Shown here: in pieces, positions 1-12,413 of the stretch | How positions within the stretch are numbered: position 1 is the first letter of the stretch | Layout of the letters: every line of letters begins with the position of its first letter | NCBI GenBank assembly: GCA_036852015.1 | Contig: JAANDG010000010.1 | Span: forward strand, 372,001-436,000 | Direction of reading: 5' to 3' | From: Pelodera strongyloides | Taxonomy: Eukaryota; Nematoda; Chromadorea; Rhabditida; Rhabditidae | DNA: 64,000 bases | Notes under the pieces: model-generated | What the model saw: the letters and a program-made list of their open reading frames with translations, nothing else | What the model was told of the DNA's origin: nothing | The model's database searches: none | Program-made: the position numbers and the translations under genes

Positions 1-709
1 CTACATATACATATTACGTGGAGTGTGCTTCTTTTACACATAAACAACAGACCGTAGTTCTTTGCCGGTTATCGGAGCATATACTACGTGATGTATGTGT
101 ATAGTTTTAGCATGATTAGCTTAATATTAATTTGCTTTATATATTGTGAAATCTTTTCACCCGTTTTTGCTACATTTTCTTATCATGTTTCTCTTTCTGT
201 GCCCCTGGAATAAAAATTTATGTGCTTGTATTCTTTGTGACTACTCTTTAGGGTGTATAATGTGTGTTATTATTATTTTCTGTACTATTGCTGTATATTA
301 TTTGTCGAATCGAACCTGCTGTGGATATTTCACGCCCGATTTTTTTATTCTGGCGCAGACTGGGCGCATTCGCGGCGAATTCTGGGCGCAGGTCTGGCGA
401 AGCCTGGGCGCGGAAGTGGGTGCGCAGCGTGCCTGTGGCGCACCGTCTTTTTCTTCGCCGCGCACCCGCCATATCTGCGCGGCGCGCTGTCAAAGTTTAG
501 CGTTGCCAGGTTAAAAGCCATATCTTTTCCGCGGACGCGGTTGCGCGTTTTCGCGCTGCGCGCGTGAGAACGTAGTAGCCCCTAAAAGGACGCACAACCA
601 CAACGCCTGAGTAACTGGTGTAGAAACATAAAATGGTAAATAAAGGTCAATCACTTCATTGCCAACGAGAAAACAATACAATTAAGCAAATTATTAAAAA
701 ATCTTTTAG
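1..709. other. Upstream flank with a GC-rich island; no gene resolved
   Basis: The first 330 bases are AT-rich. Positions about 340-570 form a sharply GC-rich, CpG-rich stretch with repeated CTGGGCGCA-like words. It is open for about 120 codons in one frame, but the product shows no recognisable motif and starts only at a GTG. The next gene enters at 710 in phase 2, so at least one earlier exon of that gene lies in this stretch or left of the window. I could not identify it. Confidence 0.5.
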
Positions 710-3082
710 ACGAGCAAAAATGCCTGGCCACCGAAAATAAGCAATACATTTGCTGCATTCCTCAAGTAACTAAACCTTCATTGCGCACGTTGATATCCAG
801 AATGTGCGGCAAAGGATGGAAACCGTAAGTTGCATCGAACTTCGAAAGAAAAGAAACTGGAAAATGAACAGAGAAAATCAAAAATAGAATGAGAGAAATT
901 CAAAACGAATCGAAAAAAAAATGGGAAAGCATACGAAAATAGCGGAAATCGGAAATGAAACTGATTGATAATGAGAAAAATTCCGAAACGAAAAAAAATA
1001 TGTATGATTCTATGGAAAAGCTCAGGTTTATGTCCACGGCTGGCGACCCACGCCGCTGCGATGCCAAGTTGCCATGTGATTCCGATTCTGTGTGCAAGTA
1101 CAGCGAAGTTCTAATGCTCGACATTTGCTGCATGAGGATTCTTGGCACCGAAGGAGAACCAGGCTAGTTCATAAATCTTTTCTTTGTAATGAATTGATTA
1201 AACCTTATGATCTAGCGATCCTCACCAGGGCCAACGGTGAAAAACTAAATACTATAGAGATGGGCTGGTATACCGAGGCACAAATCAAGTTGGGCAATCT
1301 GAGGCCATATTCACCACTCCAATTGCCTCGGGGAAATAGTCCCTGGGGACAGCAAATAGCCTTCTAATACGAGAGAAGCAGAGAAAAAGACCGGCCGGGA
1401 ACTCCCAATGGGGAACTGAGTGGTGAATATGACCTCAGCTCTATTTGCGTAACCCATATAGGTATTATCTATTGTGGCGAAGAGTGGAACGAGTACCTGA
1501 ATTGATCGTACCCGCTCTACTTCATACTTTCCAAAACAGATCAAATTGCTCTCTCGGAGCCAGAGAATACAATTCCGAATCGGCTTAATTGTAAAATGTT
1601 TCTTAATTTAGGTTCATCAAGCGATGAGCAGTTTATGGTGAAGAACACGCCCCCATTGAGCTCTCACCTCGTTAGAACCTCTTTTGGGTCAGGATTCGCC
1701 GGTCGGCGCGTAAGGCCACAAATGCAAATTCCAGTAGTCACGGGTGAGTATTTCTATTCGGTCTTACAGCTAGGAAACTCGGGGACGTATTCTACAGTAC
1801 TGAAGTAAATATCACTGGTTTCGGACGCTAGCTTTGACCGGTACTATGAGCAATTTGAGTTTCGTTAGATAACCTACAGGCTGAAAATTACAGGTGACCC
1901 GAGAAACACGTGGGAATTCCCTGAAGATACGCTGGCAGAGACTTCCCCCGCTGCGACGCCGGCCTTTTTGAGGTATACCTTTATTAAAGCAAGTGCAATC
2001 ATAAGCGTAAGCCTAGCCTCCGTAGACGGCCGGTAGTTACACGCCTTTGGAGCAACCGCCCTGCCAAAAACCTCAAATTTGGACGTCGGGGGTAATTTGC
2101 TAGCATTGAAGCAGAGGCTCGCACTCAAGCCAGAGAACGAGCTCACTTGCTTGTTTGATTGAACCCATCGATTGTGATTTAATTATCGCTTTGCAGGAAA
2201 TTCGGTTCGCGCCGTCGTGCCCAAGCGACGACACCGAAACCCAGGTGCAAGCCTGTGTACAAGCTTGGTGAAGAGATTCCGCCCTACTGCAAAAATAGTG
2301 GGGTTACCTTTCCGTAACTTCAAAAACAAAATAAGGAGTCCCTACCATATACTTTAGTATATCGGTGAATTTAGTCGCAAGAAACCGAGTTTTTTTTTGT
2401 TTCTATCGAGATCTAATAACTCAGGGGGCTTCCTATTCAATTCGTTTATTTAAGGACTTCATTAAAATAACAAATCTATCAGGAAAGTATCCGGGGTGAG
2501 GAATTTCAGATGTAATTCACTTACTTATGACTTATCTAAACTTTAGGAAAGTATCCGGGAGAATCCGGTTGTGGCCCGAGGGCCCCCTGCTCTGGCCAGT
2601 CGAGATGCATCGACTCCACGTGCACGTGTAATCGTGGTGCAGTGTTATTCCAAAGAATGTGCTGTGAGTACCGTATAACATTTATAATTTAGCTACTTTT
2701 AATCGGATAATTATGGTTTAGTTGGGTTCTTTTCACTACTGGCTCCATTTTTCCTACTTGTTGGACTTATGTTCAATTCTTTGTGATTGAAATATCTGAA
2801 GAAGTCGAAGTTTTCGGCCTAGGAAACATAACATTCGACAACAAAAAGTTTTGTCAATATGAGTACATGATAAAAATTTTTATCGTGTATTCATGTTATA
2901 GGTACGTGTATTCTTACAAGATCTGATTTAGCTGTTCAATGTGAGCCATGCAATCAATGTTTCGTATAATAAATCAAAAACGTCAAGGAGTGGAACACTG
3001 CCTTATAACTCTATAACTCTATAACATTTCAGATTGGAAATGCCCGCCTTTCTATCGAAATGTCAGTGGTATTTGCACATAA
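710..3082 (+). CDS. Secreted Cys-rich protein, lustrin-like plus EB-like modules (5' partial)
   Basis: Seven phase-consistent exons: 710-824, 1026-1162, 1612-1743, 1894-1972, 2197-2267, 2547-2663 and 3033-3082 (stop TAA). They give about 233 residues without the N-terminus. Exons 1-2 carry paired-Cys segments (YICC; then RRCDAKLPC, SVCKYSEV, DICC) spaced like nematode lustrin-type Cys modules. The middle exons are low-complexity, Ser/Pro/Arg-rich linker. Exons 6-7 carry GCGPRAPC, SRCIDSTCTC and CKP/CPP spacing like an EB module. Such proteins are normally extracellular; a signal peptide would lie in the missing first exon. The intron after 1162 needs a GC donor (AG|GCTAGT), and this is the only junction without GT. 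The family call is from Cys spacing only. The existence of the gene is well supported by phase across six introns. It converges with the GST gene. Confidence 0.72.
1301..1436. mobile_element. MITE, GGCC(A/G)TATTCACCA family
   Basis: An imperfect inverted repeat begins GAGGCCATATTCACCACT and ends AGTGGTGAATATGACCTC. It lies inside the second intron of the Cys-rich gene. Relatives with the same ends occur at 46013-46150 and 50171-50268, and a single end occurs near 41440. No coding capacity is seen. Confidence 0.7.
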
Positions 3083-4753
3083 GCGCTCATGCAGTCCATT
3101 TTAATGGTGAAGATAATTGACTTTAAGATAATTAATGATTAACTTCTTAGTTAGTATTTTAATTGGATCGATTTATCTCGGCTCACGGAACTCATCAGGA
3201 TAAGCTGCACACGAAACATATAAGATGGGGGTTGAAGTATTTGCACATAGTTCAACTCTGTTATTTTATATACGTACCTACTTTTACGCACGCTTATTTA
3301 TTGTTTGCAAAGTAATTTATTTGATTGTTTTTTATTTGTTTATTTACGTTTGCTTATTTATTTATTTATTTATTTATGTATTTATTTATTAATTTATTAA
3401 TTTTTTCATCCATTAGTTTTCATTTATTTATTTTAGAATTTTTTGCTTATATTTTTAAATATAGATATTATGCCCAACACAAAGATTGTTTATTGCTCTT
3501 TCATTATTGATAGAAACCGACTTTTGCTAAATTTCTCAATCTCATACGGGTTTTCTAATTTAAATTACTAAACTGCTAAAAACTAAGCACACCTCGCATT
3601 TTCAATGTATAAAGTTCGTTTCGAATAAATGTTTTAAATTAGTGATATTGCAAACGATCTTACCTTACTACCGTATACAAAATACCGTAATTTCTTATTG
3701 AAATATAATTACCTTATTTTTAAAATAGTGTATTAATTATCGAAGAGTTTATTTAAAGTAAAACATGTTAACTAGCAAAACATAATAATTTATTGATGAA
3801 CAATCAATAGTGATCGGGCAGGCATAAAGTGCCATTGTTCAGGCAAACAACATATCAGTTTACAATTAAATTTACGAAAATGAGAAGGCACATTTATGAA
3901 CAATCAACTTGCAAAAAAACGTTGTCTTCTAATTTATATGTTGACATTGCAGAAATAATGTTATTACACAATATATAAATATGAATATTTAGCATAGGCT
4001 TAGTTCAATTTAACCTTCAGCTGAAAGTTGGTGAAACAAAAATCAAAAGGGGAAAGATAGCAAAATTCATTTAGCACAAGCCAATTATTGTTGTAAATTG
4101 CAAAACAAATAAATGCTGAGTGGTAACCGGCAATGGATAATTGTATTACTGTAGTTTATGTACATGTTGTGGTAAAAACGCAAAGCGTAATTGAAAATAA
4201 TCCAGAATTAAGCTAGAATTGATACGTACCAAATTTGTGGAAGTTTCACAATTTAATATTCATCGGTTTGGATTTAGATTTACTTTTTCTACTATAGATT
4301 GTCAGATCAAGTTCATAAGGTTACTATTACTAATAATAATAATGATAATAATTTATTATTCAATAATTAAAAATCAATATTCAATGGCAATATTATGCAA
4401 TAATTATCGATTTGTTTCCAAGAAAAACAAACAAAAGAGAATTTAACCTAAATGACTAGAACATAAGACTTCAATTATATAAACAGGCTACTATAGTTAA
4501 ATAGGCATTAAAACATCATTGTACTACGAAATTTGCATATGATACGCATAACCTATTTATCCTATGCAAATTTTTGGTGCCCGTCCGAAGCTTCCGGCAC
4601 CAAATTTACATAGGATACATTACTAAGATATGCTTATCTTATGCAAATTTCCCAAATTAGGTACAATATTGTACAATACTATAATAGTACATAATTAGAA
4701 TAAGTAATTACCGTGTTTTTCACATGATGACTGTGAATCTCTCCTAATTAGTA
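3083..4753. other. AT-rich spacer between convergent genes
   Basis: No gene is seen. The spacer holds a degenerate TTTA-rich microsatellite tract (about 3340-3440). A palindromic repeat sits near 4533-4655 whose arms contain TATGCAAATTT and GGTGCC/GGCACC. The 3' UTRs of the two convergent genes must lie here; no distinct polyadenylation site could be fixed. Confidence 0.6.
4533..4655. repeat. Palindromic TATGCAAATTT/GGTGCC repeat
   Basis: Arms reading AAATTTGCATA and TATCCTATGCAAATTT flank a GGTGCC...GGCACC core, so the segment can fold on itself. A related arrangement (ATGCAAATTTATGGTGCC) is seen at about 28325-28433. It is probably a non-autonomous DNA element; its exact ends are not clear. 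Confidence 0.45.
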
Positions 4754-7700
4754 CTAATGTCGGTTATTGAAGATACCGTAGTCATAGTTGGGTCTTCCGG
4801 CAGCGTAACTATCCACGTAGGCCTTATGCGTCAACAGTGGTCTGCTAGCGAATTTGACCTAAAATTTACTAAAGATTAGATACAGGACGGTTCACAGCAA
4901 AATAATTTCTGGATTCCACCATATACAGATTAATAAACTCTCACATCCCCCTCTTTCTACGGACCTTGCCTATCCTATAATACGCTTCCCCCTCTGTATT
5001 TCCTTTTCGAAAATTACCTTTTAGACCGAGTACTAGAATCGTAACAGGACCAAATTTTCTGAGACAAAAACAAAGGCTACTCTAACGTCAGTCTCTTTTG
5101 AAATAAGTTTTATCGTCGCTCCATATAATATCGCTCACCTCAGGTTGGCGCTGCATGCGCGCGATATACGAGCCCATTTTTGGATAGTGTAGTCCCGGAA
5201 AGTAGCGGAATTGCGAGGACGGATTCAAAGTAATAAGCTCAAGACGCTCCAAAAAGGGCCAGAGGAGAATGTCCGCGTAGCCGATCTGACGGCCTAAATG
5301 TGAGGAAATTATGATATTTTGTTCTCAGAAAATTTTATAAAAAGAATATGGTTTGTTGAGATCATGGACCAGTAGATCTCTATAACCCACTTTGCCTTTA
5401 TGATTTCATACGAGAAGAAATCAGATTCGCACAAAAAAAGTAAAAAAAAAATCCAAATGATTGAAAGAAAAGTAAAATAGTACAATAATAATGACTGTAA
5501 GACAAAGTACCCAAGAAAAGAGGCTAGAATTAATTAGTCATGCATTGTTCATACTAAAATGTTGAATTTTAAATAAGTTGAGATACCGCCGTAGAAGCTA
5601 TCGCTGAGCAGCGCTTCAGCATTGCGCAGCGCTGTGTGAAGACTGTTGTCAACCTGGAAATAAATAACTAAATAACAATATAAAATCAATACATGTTTGT
5701 ATTATACCTGTCCCTGTGGGTCAGTATGTTGTTATTGCATCGACATCTTAGGGTACCTTTTTCCGTATTTTTTATAATACCAGGTGTTAGGAATTTGTGT
5801 TTTGTCGCAGTATTTGTTATGTATGCATGAGCTCCCCAATACACATTATATTTTTAAACCCGGAACAATCTAAAGAGAAAGGATATTTGATAATAGTTTT
5901 CTTAATTGCTTAATTACCTGTCTCATCTGCATCGGTGTCGTGGCACGGAAGAACTCAAACAGGACGTTCATCAACTAAAACGCTATCTTTAGCATGTTTT
6001 ATTTTACTTGCAATAATGTCAAAGCTTACGGTGGGCTTCGTAAGTATAAGTCGAAGCATGTAAACTACTGTAGTTGAAATTCTTTCTATCGAAACACAAA
6101 ATAGTGGAAAACCACGAGTGAGAATTTTTTTCATTCGGAAGAAAACCTGGCAGTCTTCCAAATCCTAAGTCACTCTTTGCAAATTCCAAATATATTCTCT
6201 TTTAATTCAAACTATAAACAATAATAAAACACAAACCGATGATAGCCGTTCCAAGGTAATCTTTTGCATTGCCCTATCATACGGATCCTTGGGCAGAATT
6301 GAAGTGGACGGGAATAAATCATCCAAATATTCGGCAATTACATTTGACTCCCAAATAATCTGAAAGCGGCGCTAATTATAAATATTTCGACTTCCAAATT
6401 ATCTTTACGTAATTAACGATAACTAGGATTACTGTGTGAAATTGACTTTATTAAAATTTAAAAGATTAAAATATTAATGTTATTCTATTTGTCGAGATGT
6501 AAATTCGTGTTATTGAACGTTCCTGTAACAATAAATCAATATGTATGCTGAATGTTTGCGCTACCTAAAACAGGCACTCTTATTCAATGAATCTCCATCC
6601 AACAAGACTGAAAAAAAATCATAGAAATATGATACATATGAATACGACTTTCTAACTATACCCCTCTCGGTGACACAGTCAAATTACAGTCAAGCTTGAT
6701 TATCTATTATTTCAACTGATGTCTAACAGAGCCGTGCAGCCAAAATTATAGAGTAATTATAATAATTCGATAAATGTTGGAATAAAATTAAAATTCGTAA
6801 ATAAAAATACTCACTTTTCCATTAATTTCCAGCGCGGGTACACGACCTAGCGGACTCTTTGCCAAAAACCAGTTTGGGCCCTTGTCCGGGTTTACGTTCA
6901 CGATTTCCACACTGAAATGAATAATAAACAAAATAAGGAAATATAGCACAACGGAGTGATATTCTTGCTAGCTTCGAGAAGGACACAGGAAAGTGAAAAC
7001 CCCGATTTGCCATGTAGAACAGTTTGGAAATTACATTTTGACTGGTGTCTCGCTTAGACCCTTAGGTAATTGGCTATTATTTCGTCACGTGTAGACCATC
7101 AACACTATTTTATCTGCTCTAATTAATTAAGATTAACTAATACTAAATTAATTAAGAACTAATTAAGAACGGAAAGAAAGACGGAAAGAAAATATTTCAG
7201 AAGCTCACGGAATATTCTTCCTTGCCAGATAGATAATCACTCGCTGGGCGAATGGACAAAATCGCATGCTGTAGAGGCGGAAGGTGTTCTTGGCGAGGAA
7301 CGGCTCGAATGAACCTAAAATTTAATATTTAAGCAATTATACAGCAATTAGAACCAACAAGCCATTTTGAAATTCTCCACCCTGGAACAAACCTCTAGTC
7401 GTTTTTGCGCCATTATATATATTATGGTCAGCGGAGGGTGCGCTAGCTAGTGTCTCCTTGGCCCCAAAAAAGGTTGGCAAGAAATGCCCGGAGTGCTTTT
7501 TGAGAAAACCGCCGAAATGGCTGGAAAAGGCTGTAACCCTTTTGAACTGAATGGCAAAAATTGTCTTTCCCTTTTTGAGCGACAACCTTTATAATACTCT
7601 ACCTGGATGCAAAGTTAGTGAGTTAAGTCCTTTGATATTGACCCCAGCTGTGGCGTAACTTGAATATCTAAATAAAGGAATTATGTTTCAATAAAGAGGC

Positions 7701-8986
7701 AAATAGTACTTGAAATTAATAAAATAATAAAGAAACCATTGACCACATGCACGTCTTGCATAGACTATTCTACTGTACTAACTACCGACTTTACTAACAC
7801 TTGCTATCTACTCTATATTTATTACTTTCTAAATATATAGCACCGATGCTACGCGGCGTAACTATGCTAGCTAGTGTGCTACCACTAATGGTGATACTCG
7901 ATACATTTTCTAGCTTTTCTAGCTAAAGTTAATTATCTTTCGCAGCGTTGCTTACCCGAGTGGTAGTGGAATCGCAGGATGAATGTTGGCACTAATATTT
8001 GAAGACTTATATTCAGACCATCATACTAATCGTTGAACATAATCATTGACAGTTATGTAAAACGGAAACATTCAGTTGTACGAACGATCAGGGTAGAGGT
8101 AACTCGGATTTTCTACAATATTCTGCCATTCACTGGCCCATAACAACAAATTCCATCAAATTACAAAAAAAGATTACGTTATTCCAACCATAAAAACACA
8201 GTCGAATAATTGCTGGTCATCGAAATTTGCATTAGCTCCCTAACCTAATTGCTCAATAATTGGGTCGATAAAAATTAGAATAAATTATTTACCTGGCTGG
8301 TGCGGCGACTACTGCTGGGTGCTGATAGTTCGGTACTGACGAAGGTCGAACGACATAAGAATCATTGAACTAAAAATATTCCATACTGCACGTGGATAAC
8401 GTAACTCCTGCTCTAGTAGAAAAACCGAATAACCGTATCTTTGCTTGTTCACGTTTCTTTACTTTACGCAAGCAGTCACGTATTCATTTATTTAAATAAT
8501 AAAGATTTCACTTGTTCCAAAAGGCACCTCTAAGATTTAACACCTATGTACGTATATTAAATGAAAATTGATGTTTCCAACAAGCATTCATTCAATTTTT
8601 AATATAACATATTGATTTTTCATACTATCTATGTACCAGAGGGTTACCGCTGCCTAAGGCGACATACTTCGACCCTTCGACGTATGAAAAAAACACCTGA
8701 AGCGTATATTCCAACGTTTATGTTACGAGATCCAATTACGCTTAATTTTGGAAATATGCGAAGAGTTGCCTTCTTATACCAAATGTCTGAAGCGTAGAAT
8801 AATTCGTTGTGGCCGTAATCACAAATAAAATCACCCGGCTTCAAACTCTTCACCTTTATTAAATACGATAAGTACCTTGTAAGAGTGATGAGGCTGGGCA
8901 CTCGGTTTGTCCAGGACAACATTCGACAAACCAGACACAAATTGTATGCATAACGCTGCCGTCGTCGTGCAATTAGCCACCGTCAT
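4754..8986 (-). CDS. gsto: Omega-class glutathione S-transferase with N-terminal extension
   Basis: Ten exons from the start: 8986-8876, 8369-8293, 7667-7603, 7314-7209, 6911-6815, 6359-6237, 5974-5918, 5653-5587, 5293-5139 and 4858-4754. All are joined by GT-AG introns in consistent phase and encode 320 residues. Omega GSTs are thiol transferases/dehydroascorbate reductases with a catalytic Cys. Here the active-site motif RFCPFAQR puts that Cys at residue 104. [21 protein letters not shown] and [12 protein letters not shown] (glutathione-binding Glu-Ser) complete the thioredoxin-fold half. [14 protein letters not shown] and a C-terminal NYDYGI mark the helical half. Family members are usually about 240-250 residues. 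The extra 75 or so N-terminal residues include a hydrophobic start ([18 protein letters not shown]) that could be a signal peptide. Exon 1 follows an AG acceptor two bases before the ATG, so a 5' UTR intron or trans-splicing is possible. Confidence 0.9.
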
Positions 8987-9049
8987 ACCTGTAATTATGG
9001 ATAATTACTAAAGCAATATTACATCCTGTTTTTGAAAAGTATTTCGGTC

Positions 9050-9076
9050 AACTGCAATTGGCGACTGTCATACCTG
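9050..9076 (-). repeat. Partial duplicate of the gsto start-codon exon
   Basis: About 80 bp upstream of the gsto ATG, the minus strand repeats the acceptor, start codon and first codons of exon 1 (TTTCAGGTATGAC then GTCGCCAATTGC). This matches GGTATGACGGTGGCTAATTGC at 8991-8968 with a few changes. The copy soon runs into non-matching sequence, so it is either a decayed duplicate or an alternative first exon. Confidence 0.6.
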
Positions 9077-9473
9077 AAAGGTTAAGGATTTTATTAAACA
9101 TATTATCAGAATTAGTTTTCAAATAAATGTTTTCGTGAGCACGTATTATTTATAGGAATAAAAAGAATATACTGTTGGTGGAACTGATATCCTAGTGTCT
9201 ATATTATACTTTGATTTTTACTTTGATTTTTCTTTTTCATCGTCTCTCACGGCGTTGCGCTCTTTTTAATGAGTATAATAAATATTCAAATATTATAGAC
9301 GTATATTTGATGCCCACAGCTCTCACAATTTCTAAACCTCACAAAACAAAACAGTAGAACGTAAGCTAAGGTGCGGCGGTTAGATTCATTTGTTAGGTAC
9401 AGTATCTCCAACGCCTTGAGTGTAAAATGACAGGTCATGGTCTTCAAGTGACTAAAAATACATTAGCCTTTGA

Positions 9474-9647
9474 AGAGAAATACCGGCCAGTTTTTGAAAC
9501 GCATCATGGACAACTGAATTATTACGTATTTATGCTAATTTGCTCGAATTTAGCTCGATTTTTTGATGTAATTTATGCTCGTTTACATATGCCGCATAAG
9601 AAAGCAGGCGTACGCGATGTGTTTCAAAAACCGGCCGATATTTCTCT
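9474..9647 (+). mobile_element. MITE family A copy 1
   Basis: Terminal inverted repeats of about 30 bp: GAAATACCGGCCAGTTTTTG at the left and CAAAAACCGGCCGATATTTC at the right. The right end abuts TTAA and the left site is mutated to TTGA. The interior shares the family's TTTATGCTAATTTGCTCGAA segment. Non-coding. Confidence 0.75.
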
Positions 9648-10128
9648 TTAAACACGTCGAGGAATCACCCAGCAGCACATCACTGCTTGCACTTAGCAGC
9701 ACTATATGGGATGGGAATTTCTTAAATGAATAAACCCAAAAGGTTTTTTTACCATACATACCTGATTTTAAATTTTAAAGAGCTTCTGTACAATTTATAA
9801 TACATATGTTTCTATGTACGTGTCGCGTCAGCTAGACACAGATTCGCAAACTTTTTGCCAGACGTGTCCTAGAACTCTTCACATTCGGTCCGAACTCAAA
9901 AAGCACACGACTTTGTGTCCGGTCTGGTTTTGGGCCCGGACTTTAGTGGATCAATGAACCAACCACTTGAAACTGTTGCAAATATGAACGGGAGGAAAAC
10001 GGTAGTTATTTTGTGCTGTAATTACTTTACTAATGCAACGTTTCAGGTGAAATTGGAAGGATAAAACAGCTCGAACTTGAAGAATTCGGTCTTTTATTCT
10101 GAAGAATAGATGTATAACTTCAGCTTTT

Positions 10129-10292
10129 TATTACTGGAATACTGGCCGATTTTTGAAACGCATCGTGGACCACTGAATTTCAATGTAGTTATGTTAATTT
10201 TCTCGAAATTATCTCGATAATGTTCATTTGTATAAGCAGCATAAGAATTCTGGTCAACTCGACGTGTTTCAAAAACCGACCGGTATTACGCT
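10129..10292 (+). mobile_element. MITE family A copy 2 (degenerate ends)
   Basis: It carries GGCCGATTTTTGAAACGCAT at the left and GTTTCAAAAACCGACCGGTA at the right. The interior is a diverged version of the family, and the outermost bases and TTAA sites are decayed. Confidence 0.6.
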
Positions 10293-10579
10293 TTATCAAT
10301 AATAAGAAGTCTAAAGGTTCAAACGGATGGGATTTTCTAGAAAAGCTTTAAATTCCGCGCTTTCTCGCCGCCGCACTCATTATTTAAAAAGTACGATATA
10401 AAAAGAAAAAATAAATTCTAGCATTAGCAGCCTTCGTTTTATTTATTCGGGGAATAACTACCGTCAGTTGTAGACGCTCGCAGGATCTTATCGAAAAGTT
10501 GCGGGTCTGTGTAACTGTTTACAAATACAAATTATCAAAGCAATTATCGAGAAAAAAATGTTTTAAGTTAAGGTGTTAA

Positions 10580-10987
10580 AGGGTCAGGCCCATTTCAATT
10601 GACCCCTATTTTTGATGATTCCATCTGATTCTCCATGTCAAATATAGTAGGCCACGATATTTTTCTAATTTTCAAGCGCAAAATTCACGTAGTATTCAGC
10701 AATTTATAATGGCCAGTCATACCCAACTATCTATCGCAGTTGTCACGCCCCTCCGCGCTAATTGGGCAATATGCTCTATTGGGCGTGGCAATTGCGATGT
10801 TGGCCAATCAGCGCGAATGAGCATGACAACTGCGATTGATTGTTGTGTATGGCTGACCATGGTAAATTGCTGAAAACGGCGTGAATATTGCGACTGAAAA
10901 CTGGAAAAAAATCAGCCTACTATATTTGAAACGGAGAATCCGATGGAGTCACCAAAAATAAGGGTCATTTGAAATGGGCCTGACCCT
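10580..10987. mobile_element. TTAA-bounded hairpin element F
   Basis: Flanked by TTAA at 10576-10579 and 10988-10991. The ends are AGGGTCAGGCCCATTTCAA and its inverse. Both halves run inward as a long imperfect palindrome (for example the complementary GCCAGTCATAC and GTATGGCTGACC blocks near 10710 and 10850). There is no coding frame. The end sequence resembles, but is distinct from, element D (AGGGACAGGCCCATC). Confidence 0.8.
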
Positions 10988-12216
10988 TTAACGTAAAACT
11001 TTCTCCCGGAATGACATATTGACGGAGCAACGCTCACAATCAGCAAATTTGTATGTAGAATGATTGAAACATGCGTACGTTCGGCAATAATTAAATGATA
11101 TAAAATTGAGGATAAAAGTTGGAAAAGTAATTGCTGAAGTATGTGGAAAACGTTCAATATGCGACTGTTTATTATGCGGAAATTACTTGAGCAAAAAGAG
11201 GAGGATTTAGCTAGAGTACTGAATCTCCTTTTGTAGTTCTCTACTGACGTTTAAAAAACTACACGCTGATTTATTCCAAGTGGGCGCGGCTCAAAGCGGT
11301 AAAACACCCGGATCTGAAACGTTGTAAGCCCACGCAAATTACTGCGCGATACTGGTTTTTTTTTATGCTGATTGTTTTCATTTGCATACAACCTATGGGT
11401 GCAAAGTTCTACGTTATACATTTCAAAAACCGGCTGTTATATCGCTTTATTGTAAAAATGTTCATGTGATCAGAGCTTCAGCGCCGCTACAAAATGGTAA
11501 GCGAAGAATGGAGTCAACCATAACGAAGCTAAGTTCAAGGTGTCAAATGCACGTACAAACGAGAAAAGAACGAGCAAGATGTAGACGTACGAATAAACGT
11601 TATTGACACATGTATGACACGTAAAACAAGTTATAACACTATCTCCAACAAGTCTCTCAAATTCCACTTTCGCATGCACTAGTGTCCGCTCACTTATCCG
11701 CTACTGTTTGCCGGCTAGTTGGGTGACGCGCTCGAGTGCATGCACCGTGCCGGGGCAGCAGCCCTGTGCCTGCTCCTGTGTGCGGGATTGTTCCGCGTCC
11801 GCGCCCGTGTACTACTACTGGGGCGGAGCTAACAAGTCTGCCACCTGAGTGCCCAGACAAGCCGGCACAGGGGGGGGCAAACCATTGTTTCAATGATTGG
11901 AAAAAAAAAGCCAGGATAAAGCACCGTAGATCGAGAACCATGCCCCTTATATTCTGGACTGGGCAATTGGCTTAAAAGTGATAAAAAAAACCGGCCTTTT
12001 TGGTGAATTGGTTTCTCAAAGAAACACTGTGAGACCGTGGTATTCAGTGTTCAAAACTAGTTCGGATAGGTATCAAAGCTCTGTTGATGTCAACGGCAAT
12101 GGTAGTACCAACTATCAACATTCAAGATGAATTATTGGTCATTTGAAAAAGTCACAAACGAAGTATGATAGAGTCTGGCAGCTTTTAGCATGTAGGTGAA
12201 GCGTATCTGACAGAAA

Positions 12217-12250
12217 GGCTTAGGCTTAGGCTTAGTCTTAGGCTTAGGCG
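12217..12250 (+). repeat. Interstitial telomere-type repeat (TTAGGC)
   Basis: Five tandem TTAGGC units, one with a changed base (TTAGTC). TTAGGC is the known nematode telomere unit. Other blocks lie at 26678-26706, 45389-45418 and 47544-47560. Confidence 0.85.
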
Positions 12251-12413
12251 TACACTTGAACGCATTTTTTGGTATTCATTGACATTTCTTATGTAGAATA
12301 GACAGAGGTTTATCAACTACATGTATTGCATGGAAAGTGTGATCGGTTCTGAGCGATTTTCTAAACTCACATGCTTCCGTACCCATGGCGTTATAGACAT
12401 ACCATCTATTTAA

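Noticed and set aside
146..514. 122-codon frame at the left edge
   Set aside because: It begins at a GTG, spans an AT-rich to GC-rich switch, and has no recognised feature.
7337..7585. 82-codon minus frame inside a gsto intron
   Set aside because: It lies between two phase-compatible exons and has no homology that I recognise; it is ordinary intron.
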